Assembly: GCF_029227915.1 (NCBI RefSeq)
Contig: NC_079877.1
Coordinates: 6,016,001 to 6,080,000 of the forward strand
Reading direction: 5' to 3'
Origin: Hydractinia symbiolongicarpus
Lineage: Eukaryota; Cnidaria; Hydrozoa; Anthoathecata; Hydractiniidae
Length of the DNA stretch: 64,000 nt
Position numbers and translations under genes: made by a program. Below, in pieces: positions 50,904 through 62,100 of the stretch. Position 1 is the first letter of the stretch. The number at the start of each line of letters is the position of its first letter. The notes under the pieces were generated by a model. It had not been told where the DNA came from and made no database searches. It worked only from the letters and a program-made list of their open reading frames with translations.

Positions 50904-51105
50904 CCCGAACGATTTTTTAAATTATTATTTCACCACTAAAGCCCATGAGACTTGTAGTTTTTAAAAATGTTTTCATTTTTGATGAGTCGCTTAATAAAAG
51001 AGGTTTAATCGCTGCAAACGAAAACCCGCGATTTCCCGTAAATCCCGGGCTTGGCCCGTATAGTCGAATGTATACAAAGAAAGTACCCTGTGAGTAAACT
51101 CATTT
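50904..51105. repeat. Representative subfamily H monomer (C head, D-like tail)
   Basis: Subfamily H has a C-type first half (AATTATTATTTCACC, CTAAAGCCC) and a D-type second half (GGGCTTGGCCCG, GTCGAATG, CCCTGTGAG). It also has private changes: GAGTCGCTTAATAAAAGAGG and a one-base deletion giving ATCGCTGCAAACG, so it is 202 bp long. Copies start at 50904, 52321, 55753 and 56158, with a related copy at 60821. It looks like an old C/D recombinant that was then amplified. A sister form (51309, 52726, 56563) carries GAAGTCCCGCG and TCCCTGGCTTGGCCG. Confidence 0.8.
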
Positions 51106-52320
51106 CCCTAACGATTTTTTAAATTATTTTTTCACCACTAAAACGCATGAGACTTGTAGTTTTCAAAAATGTTTTCATTTTTGATGAGACGCTGAATAAA
51201 AGAAGTTTAATCGCCGGCAAACGAACACCTGCGATTTCCCGTAAATTCCGGACTCGGCCCGTATAGTCAAAAGTATACAAAGAAAGTACCCGGGGTGTAA
51301 ACTCATTTCCCGAACGATTTTTTAAATTATTATTTCACCACTAAAGCCCATGAGACTTGTAGTTTTTAAAAATGTTTTCATTTTTGATGAGACGCTTAAT
51401 AAAAGAGGTTTAATCGCTGCAAACGAAGTCCCGCGATTTCCGTAAATCCCTGGCTTGGCCGTATAGTCGAATGTATACAAAGAAAGTACCCAGGAAGTAA
51501 ACTCATTTCCCGAACGATTTTTTAAATTATTTTTTCACCACTAAAACGCATGAGACTTGTAGTTTTCAGAAATGTTTTCATTTTTGATGAGACGCTGAAT
51601 AAAAGAAGTTTAATCGCCGACAAACGAAAACCTGCGATTTTCCGTAAATCCCGGACTCGGCCGGTATAATCAAAAGTATACAAAGAGAGTACCCAGGGTG
51701 TAAACTCATTTCCCGAACGATTTTTTAAATTATTTTTTCACCACTAAAACGCATGAGACTTGTAGTTTTCAAAAATGTTTTTATTTTTGATGAGACGCTG
51801 AATAAAAGAAGTTTAATCGCCGGCAAACGAAAACCTGCGATTTTCCGTAAATCCCGGACTCGGCCCGTATAGTCAAAAGTATACAAAGAGAGTACCCAGG
51901 GTGTAAACGCACTTCCCGAACGATTTTTTAAATTATTTTTTCACCACTAAAACGCACGAGACTTGTAGTTTTCAAGAATGTTTTCATTTTTGATGAGACG
52001 CTGAATAAAAGAAGTTTAATCGCCTGCAAACGAAAACCTGCGATTTCCCGTAAATCCCGGACTCGGCCCGTATAGTCAAAAATATACAAAGAGAGTACCC
52101 AGGGTGTAAACTCACTTCCCGAACGATTTTTAAAATTATTTTTTCACCACTAAAACGCATGAGACTTGTAGTTTTCAAAAATGTTTTCATTTTTGATGAG
52201 ACCCTGAATAAAAGAAGTTTAATCGCCGGCAAACGAAAACCTGCGATTTCCAGTAAATTCCGGACTCGGCCCGTATAGTCAAAAGTATACAAAGAAAGTA
52301 CCCGGGGTGTAAACTCATTT
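50904..52320. repeat. 7-mer HOR unit 1 (1417 bp)
   Basis: Members: H (50904), F/A (51106, GAACACCTGCG), H sister with GAAGTCCCGCG (51309), A with GCCGACAAACG (51509), A (51712), A' with AACGCACGAGAC (51915) and a B-like copy with TTTTTAAAATTATT (52118). Markers GAGTCGCTTA (50984 and 52401) and GAAGTC (51425 and 52842) are 1417 bp apart. The unit is 4 bp short of 7 x 203 because several members carry one-base deletions. Confidence 0.88.
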
Positions 52321-53332
52321 CCCGAACGATTTTTTAAATTATTATTTCACCACTAAAGCCCATGAGAATTGTAGTTTTTAAAAATGTTTTCATTTTTGAT
52401 GAGTCGCTTAATAAAAGAGGTTTAATCGCTGCAAACGAAAACCCGCGATTTCCCGTAAATCCCGGGCTTGGCCCGTATAGTCGAATGTATACAAAGAAAG
52501 TACCCTGTGAGTAAACTCATTTCCCTAACGATTTTTTAAATTATTTTTTCACCACTAAAACGCATGAGACTTGTAGTTTTCAAAAATGTTTTCATTTTTG
52601 ATGAGACGCTGAATAAAAGAAGTTTAATCGCCGGCAAACGAACACCTGCGATTTCCCGTAAATTCCGGACTCGGCCCGTATAGTCAAAAGTATACAAAGA
52701 AAGTACCCGGGGTGTAAACTCATTTCCCGAACGATTTTTTAAATTATTATTTCACCACTAAAGCCCATGAGACTTGTAGTTTTTAAAAATGTTTTCATTT
52801 TTGATGAGACGCTTAATAAAAGAGGTTTAATGGCTGCAAACGAAGTCCCGCGATTTCCCGTAAATCCCTGGCTTGGCCGTATAGTCGAATGTATACAAAG
52901 AAAGTACCCAGGAAGTAAACTCATTTCCCGAACGATTTTTTAAATTATTTTTTCACCACTAAAACGCATGAGACTTGTAGTTTTCAGAAATGTTTTCATT
53001 TTTGATGAGACGCTGAATAAAAGAAGTTTAATCGCCGACAAACGAAAACCTGCGATTTTCCGTAAATCCCGGACTCGGCCGGTATAGTCAAAAGTATACA
53101 AAGAGAGTACCCAGGGTGTAAACTCATTTCCCGAACGATTTTTTAAATTATTTTTTCACCACTAAAACGCATGAGACTTGTAGTTTTTAAAAATGTTTTC
53201 ATTTTTGATGAGACGCTGAATAAAAGAAGTTTAATCGCCGGCAAACGAAAACCTGCGATTTTCTGTAAATTCCGGACTCGGCCCGTATAGTCAAAAGTAT
53301 ACAAAGAGAGTACCCAGGGTGTAAACGCACTT
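52321..53332. repeat. 7-mer HOR unit 2, first five members
   Basis: Repeats H, F/A, H sister, A and A in the order of the previous unit with the same private indels. Its sixth and seventh members have been expanded into the homogenised block that follows. The third copy of this HOR resumes at 56158 (GAAGTC at 56679, GAGTCGCTTA at 56238). Confidence 0.86.
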
Positions 53333-55549
53333 CCCGAACGATTTTTTAAATTATTTTTTCACCACTAAAACGCACGAGACTTGTAGTTTTCAAGAATGTT
53401 TTCATTTTTGATGAGACGCTGAATAAAAGAAGTTTAATCGCCTGCAAACGAAAACCTGCGATTTCCCGTAAATCCCGGACTCGGCCCGTATAGTCAAAAA
53501 TATACAAAGAGAGTACCCAGGGTGTAAACTCACTTCCCGAACGATTTTTAAAATTATTTTTTCACCACTAAAACGCATGAGACTTGTAGTTTTCAAGAAT
53601 GTTTTCATTTTTGATGAGACGCTGAATAAAAGAAGTTTAATCGCCTGCAAACGAAAACCTGCGATTTCCCGTAAATCCCGGACTCGGCCCGTATAGTCAA
53701 AAATATACAAAGAGAGTACCCAGGGTGTAAACTCACTTCCCGAACGATTTTTAAAATTATTTTTTCACCACTAAAACGCATGAGACTTGTAGTTTTCAAA
53801 AATGTTTTCATTTTTGATGAGACGCTGAATAAAAGAAGTTTAATCGCCTGCAAACGAAAACCTGCGATTTCCCGTAAATCCCGGACTCGGCCCGTATAGT
53901 CAAAAATATACAAAGAGAGTACCCAGGGTGTAAACTCACTTCCCGAACGATTTTTAAAATTATTTTTTCACCACTAAAACGCACGAGACTTGTAGTTTTC
54001 AAGAATGTTTTCATTTTTGATGAGACGCTGAATAAAAGAAGTTTAATCGCCTGCAAACGAAAACCTGCGATTTCCCGTAAATCCCGGACTCGGCCCGTAT
54101 AGTCAAAAATATACAAAGAGAGTACCCAGGGTGTAAACTCACTTCCCGAACGATTTTTAAAATTATTTTTTCACCACTAAAACGCATGAGACTTGTAGTT
54201 TTCAAGAATGTTTTCATTTTTGATGAGACGCTGAATAAAAGAAGTTTAATCGCCTGCAAACGAAAACCTGCGATTTCCCGTAAATCCCGGACTCGGCCCG
54301 TATAGTCAAAAATATACAAAGAGAGTACCCAGGGTGTAAACTCACTTCCCGAACGATTTTTAAAATTATTTTTTCACCACTAAAACGCATGAGACTTGTA
54401 GTTTTCAAAAATGTTTTCATTTTTGATGAGACGCTGAATAAAAGAAGTTTAATCGCCTGCAAACGAAAACCTGCGATTTCCCGTAAATCCCGGACTCGGC
54501 CCGTATAGTCAAAAATATACAAAGAGAGTACCCAGGGTGTAAACTCACTTCCCGAACGATTTTTAAAATTATTTTTTCACCACTAAAACGCATGAGACTT
54601 GTAGTTTTCAAGAATGTTTTCATTTTTGATGAGACGCTGAATAAAAGAAGTTTAATCGCCTGCAAACGAAAACCTGCGATTTCCCGTAAATCCCGGACTC
54701 GGCCCGTATAGTCAAAAATATACAAAGAGAGTACCCAGGGTGTAAACTCACTTCCCGAACGATTTTTAAAATTATTTTTTCACCACTAAAACGCATGAGA
54801 CTTGTAGTTTTCAAAAATGTTTTCATTTTTGATGAGACGCTGAATAAAAGAAGTTTAATCGCCTGCAAACGAAAACCTGCGATTTCCCGTAAATCCCGGA
54901 CTCGGCCCGTATAGTCAAAAATATACAAAGAGAGTACCCAGGGTGTAAACTCACTTCCCGAACGATTTTTAAAATTATTTTTTCACCACTAAAACGCATG
55001 AGACTTGTAGTTTTCAAGAATGTTTTCATTTTTGATGAGACGCTGAATAAAAGAAGTTTAATCGCCTGCAAACGAAAACCTGCGATTTCCCGTAAATCCC
55101 GGACTCGGCCCGTATAGTCAAAAATATACAAAGAGAGTACCCAGGGTGTAAACTCACTTCCCGAACGATTTTTAAAATTATTTTTTCACCACTAAAACGC
55201 ATGAGACTTGTAGTTTTCAAAAATGTTTTCATTTTTGATGAGACGCTGAATAAAAGAAGTTTAATCGCCGTATTTCCCGTAAATCCCGGACTCGGCCCGT
55301 ATAGTCAAAAATATACAAAGAGAGTACCCAGGGTGTAAACTCACTTCCCGAACGATTTTTAAAATTATTTTTTCACCACTAAAACGCATGAGACTTGTAG
55401 TTTTCAAGAATGTTTTCATTTTTGATGAGACGCTGAATAAAAGAAGTTTAATCGCCTGCAAACGAAAACCTGCGCTTTCCCGTAAATCCCGGACTCGGCC
55501 CGTATAGTCAAAAATATACAAAGAGAGTACCCAGGGTGTAAACTCACTT
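53333..55549. repeat. Homogenised block of 11 near-identical monomers
   Basis: Eleven consecutive copies share a hybrid type: GCCTGC and GATTTCCCG (B-like) with AAGAGAG and GGGTGTAAACTCAC (A-like), plus the private marks TTTTTAAAATTATT and GTCAAAAATATAC. GTCAAAAATATAC occurs at 203-bp spacing from about 53494 to 55508. Copies alternate CAAGAATG and CAAAAATG over most of the block (54145 onward), giving a 406-bp dimer. At the left end the phase is irregular and two copies have AACGCACGAGAC. Outside the dyad I see almost no differences. This looks like the youngest expansion in the window. Confidence 0.93.
55160..55346. repeat. Truncated 187-bp monomer (16-bp net deletion)
   Basis: Within the homogenised block one copy reads TTAATCGCCGTATTTCCCG. 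The stretch from GCAAACG to CTGCG is missing and replaced by T, a net loss of 16 bp. No other copy in the block carries it, so it arose after the expansion or escaped homogenisation. Confidence 0.93.
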
Positions 55550-55752
55550 CCCGAACGATTTTTAAAATTATTTTTTCACCACTAAAACGCATGAGACTTG
55601 TAGTTTTCAAAAATGTTTTCATTTTTGATGAGACGCTGAATAAAAGAAGTTTAATCGCCGGCAAACGAAAACCTGCGATTTCCCGTAAATTCCGGACTCG
55701 GCCCGTATAGTCAAAAGTATACAAAGAAAGTACCCGGGGTGTAAACTCATTT

Positions 55753-57575
55753 CCCGAACGATTTTTTAAATTATTATTTCACCACTAAAGCCCATGAGAC
55801 TTGTAGTTTTAAAAAATGTTTTCATTTTTGATGAGTCGCTTAATAAAAGAGGTTTAATCGCTGCAAACGAAAACCCGCGATTTCCCGTAAATCCCGGGCT
55901 TGGCCCGTATAGTCGAATGTATACAAAGAAAGTACCCTGTGAGTAAACTCATTTCCCTAACGATTTTTTAAATTATTTTTTCACCACTAAAACGCATGAG
56001 ACTTGTAGTTTTCAAAAATGTTTTCATTTTTGATGAGACGCTGAATAAAAGAAGTTTAATCGCCGTCAAACGAACACCTGCGATTTACCGTAAATTCCGG
56101 ACTCGGCCCGTATAGTCAAAAGTATACAAAGAAAGTACCCGGGGTGTAAACTCATTTCCCGAACGATTTTTTAAATTATTATTTCACCACTAAAGCCCAT
56201 GAGAATTGTAGTTTTTAAAAATGTTTTCATTTTTGATGAGTCGCTTAATAAAAGAGGTTTAATCGCTGCAAACGAAAACCCGCGACTTCCCGTAAATCCC
56301 GGGCTTGGCCCGTATAGTCGAATGTATACAAAGAAAGTACCCTGTGAGTAAACTCATTTCCCTAACGATTTTTTAAATTATTTTTTCACCACTAAAACGC
56401 ATGAGACTTGTAGTTTTCAAAAATGTTTTCATTTTTGATGAGACGCTGAATAAAAGAAGTTTAATCGCCGGCAAACGAACACCTGCGATTTCCCGTAAAT
56501 TCCGGACTCGGCCCGTATAGTCAAAAGTATACAAAGAAAGTACCCGGGGTGTAAACTCATTTCCCGAACGATTTTTTAAATTATTATTTCACCACTAAAG
56601 CCCATGAGACTTGTAGTTTTTAAAAATGTTTTCATTTTTGATGAGACGCTTAATAAAAGAGGTTTAATCGCTGCAAACGAAGTCCCGCGATTTCCCGTAA
56701 ATCCCTGGCTTGGCCGTATAGTCGAATGTATACAAAGAAAGTACCCAGAAAGTAAACTCATTTCCCGAACGATTTTTTAAATTATTTTTTCACCACTAAA
56801 ACGCATGAGACTTGTAGTTTTCAGAAATGTTTTCATTTTTGATGAGACGCTGAATAAAAGAAGTTTAATCGCCGACAAACGAAAACCTGCGATTTTCCGT
56901 AAATCCCGGACTCGGCCGGTATAGTCAAAAGTATACAAAGAGAGTACCCAGGGTGTAAACTCATTTCCCGAACGATTTTTTAAATTATTTTTTCACCACT
57001 AAAACGCATGAGACTTGTAGTTTTCAAAAATGTTTTCATTTTTGATGAGACGCTGAATAAAAGAAGTTTAATCGCCGGCAAACGAAAACCTGCGATTTTC
57101 TGTAAATCCCGGACTCGGCCCGTATAGTCAAAAGTATACAAAGAGAGTACCCAGGGTGTAAACGCACTTCCCGAACGATTTTTTAAATTATTTTTTCACC
57201 ACTAAAACGCACGAGACTTGTAGTTTTCAAGAATATTTTCATTTTTGATGAGACGCTGAATAAAAGAAGTTTAATCGCCTGCAAACGAAACCCTGCGATT
57301 TCCCGTAAATCCCAGACTCGGCCCGTATAGTCAAAAATATACAAAGAGAGTACCCAGTGTGTAAACTCACTTCCCGAACGATTTTTAAAATTATTTTTTC
57401 ACCACTAAAACGCATGAGACTTGTAGTTTTCAAAAATGTTTTCATTTTTGATGAGACGCTGAATAAAAGAAGTTTAATCGCCTGCAAACGAAAACCTGCG
57501 ATTTCCCGTAAATCCCGGACTCGGCCCGTATAGTCAAAAGTATACAAAGAAAGTACCCAGGGAGTAAACTTATTT
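55753..57575. repeat. Third 7-mer HOR copy preceded by an extra H-F dimer
   Basis: 55753-56157 is an H-F dimer (GAGTCGCTTA at 55833). It is followed by a full H, F/A, H sister, A, A, A', B-like unit at 56158-57575. GAGTCGCTTA recurs at 56238, 405 bp later, so the H-F pair was duplicated. Private changes include GCCGTCAAACG and GATTTACCG near 56065-56090. Confidence 0.86.
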
Positions 57576-59196
57576 CCCAAACGATTTTTTAAATTATTAT
57601 TACCACTAAAGCCCATGAGACTTTTAGTTTTTAAAAATGTTTTCATTTTTGATAAGACGCTGAATAAAAGAAGTTTAATCGCCGGCAAACGAAAACCCGC
57701 GATTTCCCGTAAATCCCGGACTCGGCCCGTATAGTCAAAAGTATACAAGGAAAGTACCCAGTGAGTAAACTCATTTCCCGAACGAATTTTTAAATTATTT
57801 TTTCACCACTAAAACGCATGAGACTTGTAGTTTTCAAAAATGTTTTCATTTTTGATGAGACGCTTAATGAAAGTGGTTTAATCGCCGGCAAACGAAAACC
57901 CGCGATTTCCCGTAAATCCCGGACTCGGCCCGTATACTCAAAAGTATACAAGGAAAGTACCCAGTGAGTAAACTCATTTCCCGAACGAATTTTTAAATTA
58001 TTTTTTCACCACTAAAACGCATGAGACTTGTAGTTTTCAGAAATGTTTTCATTTTTGATGAGACGCTTAATGAAAGTGGTTTAATCGCCGGCAAACGAAA
58101 ACCTGCGATTTTCCGTAAATCCCGGACTCGGCCCGTATAGTCAAAAGTATACAAAGAAAGTACCCAGGGTGTAAACGCACTTCCCGAACGATTTTTTAAA
58201 TTATTTTTTCACCACTAAAACGCACGAGACTTGTAGTTTTCAAGAATGTTTTCATTTTTGATGAGACGCTGAATAAAAGAAGTTTATTCGCCTGCAAACG
58301 AAAACCTGCGATTTCCCGTAAATCCCGGACTCGGCCCGTATAGTCAAAAATATACAAAGAGAGTACCCAGGGTGTAAACTCACTTCCCGAACGATTTTTA
58401 AAATTATTTTTTCACCACTAAAACGCATGAGACTTGTAGTTTTCAAAAATGTTTTCATTTTTGATGAGACGCTGAATAAAAGAAGTTTAATCGCCTGCAA
58501 ACGAAAACCTGCGATTTCCCGTAAATCCCGGACTCGGCCCGTATAGTCAAAAGTATACAAAGAAAGTACCCAGGGAGTAAACTCATTTCCCAAACGATTT
58601 TTTAAATTATTATTTTACCACTAAACCCATGAGACTTTTAGTTTTTAAAAATGTTTTCATTTTTGATAAGACGCTGAATAAAAGAAGTTTAATCGCCGGC
58701 AAACGAAAACCCGCGATTTCCCGTAAATCCCGGACTCGGCCCGTATAGTCAAAAGTATACAAGGAAAGTACCCAGTGAGTAAACTCATTTCCCGAACGAA
58801 TTTTTAAATTATTTTTTCACCACTAAAACGCATGAGACTTGTAGTTTTCAAAAATGTTTTCATTTTTGATGAGACGCTTAATGAAAGTGGTTTAATCGCC
58901 GGCAAACGAAAACCCGCGATTTCCCGTAAATCGCGGACTCGGCCCGTATAGTCAAAAGTATACAAGGAAAGTACCCAGTGAGTAAACTCATTTCCCGAAC
59001 GAATTTTTAAATTATTTTTTCACCACTAAAACGCATGAGACTTGTAGTTTTCAGAAATGTTTTCATTTTTGATGAGACGCTTAATGAAAGTGGTTTAATC
59101 GCCGGCAAACGAAAACCCGCGATTTCCCGTAAATCCCGGGCTTGGCCCGTATAGTCGAATGTATACAAAGAAAGTACCCTGTGAGTAAACTCATTT
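57170..59196. repeat. Pentamer duplication (1013 + 1014 bp)
   Basis: 57170-58182 and 58183-59196 share the order A' (AACGCACGAGAC), B-like (GTCAAAAATATAC), C with GAGACTTTTAG and GATAAGACGC, D, D. The C copies carry different small deletions (ATTATTACCAC at about 57600; CTAAACCCATG at about 58623), so those deletions postdate the duplication. The fifth member of the first unit (57980) has an A-type tail joined to a D body. Confidence 0.86.
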
Positions 59197-62100
59197 CCAA
59201 AACGATTTTTTAAATTGTCTTTTCACCACTAAAACGCTTGAGACTTGTAGTTTTCAAAAATGTTTTCATTTTTGATGAGACGCTAAATAAAAGAAGTTTA
59301 ATCGCTGGCAAACGAAAACCCGCCATTTCCCGTAAACCCCGGACTCGGCCCGCATAGTCAAAAGTATACAAAGAAAGTACCCAGGGTGTAAACTCATTTC
59401 CCGAACGATTTTTTAAATTATTATTTCACCACTAAAGCCCATGAGACTTGTAGTATTTAAAAATATTTTTATTTTTGATGAGACGCTGAATAAAAGAAGT
59501 TTAATCGCCGGCAAACGAAAACCCGCGACTTCCCGTAAATCCCGGACTCGACCCGTATAGTCAAAAGTATACAAAGAAAGTACCCAGGGAGTAAACTCAT
59601 TTCCCGAACGATTTTTTAAATTATTTTTTCACCACTAAAACGCATGAGACTTGTAGTTTTCAGAAATGTTTTCATTTTTGATGAGACGCTTAATGAAAGT
59701 GGTTTAATCGCCGGCAAACGAAAACCCGCGATTTCCTGTAAATCCCGGGCTTGGCCCGTATAGTCGAATGTATACAAAGAAAGTACCCTGTGAGTAAACT
59801 CATTTCCAAAACGATTTTTTAAATTATCTTTTCACCACTAAAACGCTTGAGACTTGTAGTTTTCAAAAATGTTTTCATTTTTGATGAGACGCTAAATAAA
59901 AGAAGTTTAATCGCCGGCAAACGAAAACCCGCCATTTCCCGTAAATCCCAGACTCGGCCCGCATAGTCAAAAGTATACAAAGAAAGTACACAGGGTGTAA
60001 ACTCATTTCCCGAACGATTTTTTAAATTATTATTTCACCACTAAAGCCCATGAGACTTGTAGTATTTAAAATTTTTTTCATTTTTGATGAGACGCTGATT
60101 AAAAGAAGAATAATCGCCGGCAAACGAAAACCCGCGACTTCCCGTAAATCCCGGACTCGACCCGCATAGTCAAAAGTATACAAAGAAAGTACCCAGGGAG
60201 TAAACTCATTTCCCAAACGATTTTTTAAATTATTTTTTCACCACTAAAACGCATGAGACTTGTAGTTTTCAAAAATGTTTTCATTTTTGATGAGACGCTG
60301 AATAAAAGAAGTTTAATCGCCGGCAAACGAAAACCCGCGATTTCCCGTAAATCCCGGGCTTGGCCCGTATAGTCGAATGTATACAAAGAAAGTACCCTGT
60401 GAGTAAACTCATTTCCAAAACGATTTTTTAAATTATCTTTTCACCACTAAAACGCTTGAGACTTGCAGTTTTCAAAAATGTTTTCATTTTTGATGAGACG
60501 CTGAATAAAAGAAGTTTTATCGCCTGCAAACGAAAACCTGCGATTTCCCGTAAATCCCGGACTCGGCCCGTATAGTTAAAAGTATACAAAGAAAGTACCC
60601 AGGGAGTAAACTCATTTCCCAAACGATTTTTTAAATTATTATTTTACCACTAAAGCCTATGAGACTTTTAGTTTTTAAAAATGTTTTCATTTTTGATAAG
60701 ACGCTGAATAAGAGAAGTTTAATCGCCGGCAAACGAAAAACCGCGATTTCCCGTAAATCCCGGACTCGGCCCGTATAGTCAAAAGTATACAAGGAAAGTA
60801 CCCAGTGAGTAAACTCATTTCCCGAACGAATTTTTAAATTATTTTTTCACCACTAAAACGCATGAGACTTGTAGTTTTTAAAAGTGTTTTCATTTTTTAT
60901 GAGACGCTTGATAAAAGAGGTTTAATCGCTGCAAACGAAAACCCGCGATTTCCCGTAAATCCCGGGCTTGGCCCGTATAGTCGAATGTATACAAAGAAAG
61001 TACCCTGTGAGTAAACTCATTTCCCTAACGATTTTTTAAATTATTTTTTCACCACTAAAACGCATGAGACTTGTAGTTTTCAAAAATGTTTTCATTTTTG
61101 ATGAGACGCTGAATAAAAGAAGTTTAATCGCCGGCAAACGAAAACCCGCGATTTCCCGTAAATCCCGGGCTTGGCCCGTATAGTCGAATGTATACAAAGA
61201 AAGTACCCTGTGAGTAAACTCATTTCCAAAACGATTTTTTAAATTATCTTTTCACCACTAAAACGCTTGAGACTTGCAGTTTTCAAAAATGTTTTCATTT
61301 TTGATGAGACGCTGAATAAAAGAAGTTTAATCGCCTGCAAACGAAAACCTGCGATTTCCCGTAAATCCCGGACTCGGCCCGTATAGTTAAAAGTATACAA
61401 AGAAAGTACCCAGGGAGTAAACTCATTTCCCAAACGATTTTTTAAATTATTATTTTACCACTAAAGCCTATGAGACTTTTAGTTTTTAAAAATGTTTTCA
61501 TTTTTGATAAGACGCTGAATAAGAGAAGTTTAATCGCCGGCAAACGAAAAACCGCGATTTCCCGTAAATCCCGGACTCGGCCCGTATAGTCAAAAGTATA
61601 CAAGGAAAGTACCCAGTGAGTAAACTCATTTCCCGAACGAATTTTTAAATTATTTTTTCACCACTAAAACGCATGAGACTTGTCGTTTTCAAAAATGTTT
61701 TCATTTTTGATGAGACGCTTAATGAAAGTGGTTTAATCGCCTGCAAACGAAAACCTGCGATTTCCCGTAAATCCCGGACTCGGCCCGTATAGTTAAAAGT
61801 ATACAAAGAAAGTACCCAGGGAGTAAACTCATTTCCCAAACGATTTTTTAAATTATTATTTTACCACTAAAGCCTATGAGACTTTTAGTTTTTAAAAATG
61901 TTTTCATTTTTGATAAGACGCTGAATAAGAGCAGTTTAATCGCCGGCAAACGAAAAACCGCGATTTCCCGTAAATCCCGGACTCGGCCCGTATAGTCAAA
62001 AGTATACAAGGAAAGTACCCAGTGAGTAAACTCATTTCCCGAACGAATTTTTAAATTATTTTTTCACCACTAAAACGCATGAGACTTGTCGTTTTCAAAA

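Noticed and set aside
1435-61839. Many minus-strand open frames of about 64 residues (some up to 169), one per monomer, beginning MGNEF or similar
   Set aside because: They repeat with the 203-bp period because the DNA repeats. 203 is not a multiple of three, so neighbouring copies fall in different frames. Subfamily differences change residues freely (for example PWV against HRV), and truncated or frameshifted copies are common. No domain or ribosome-binding context is recognisable.
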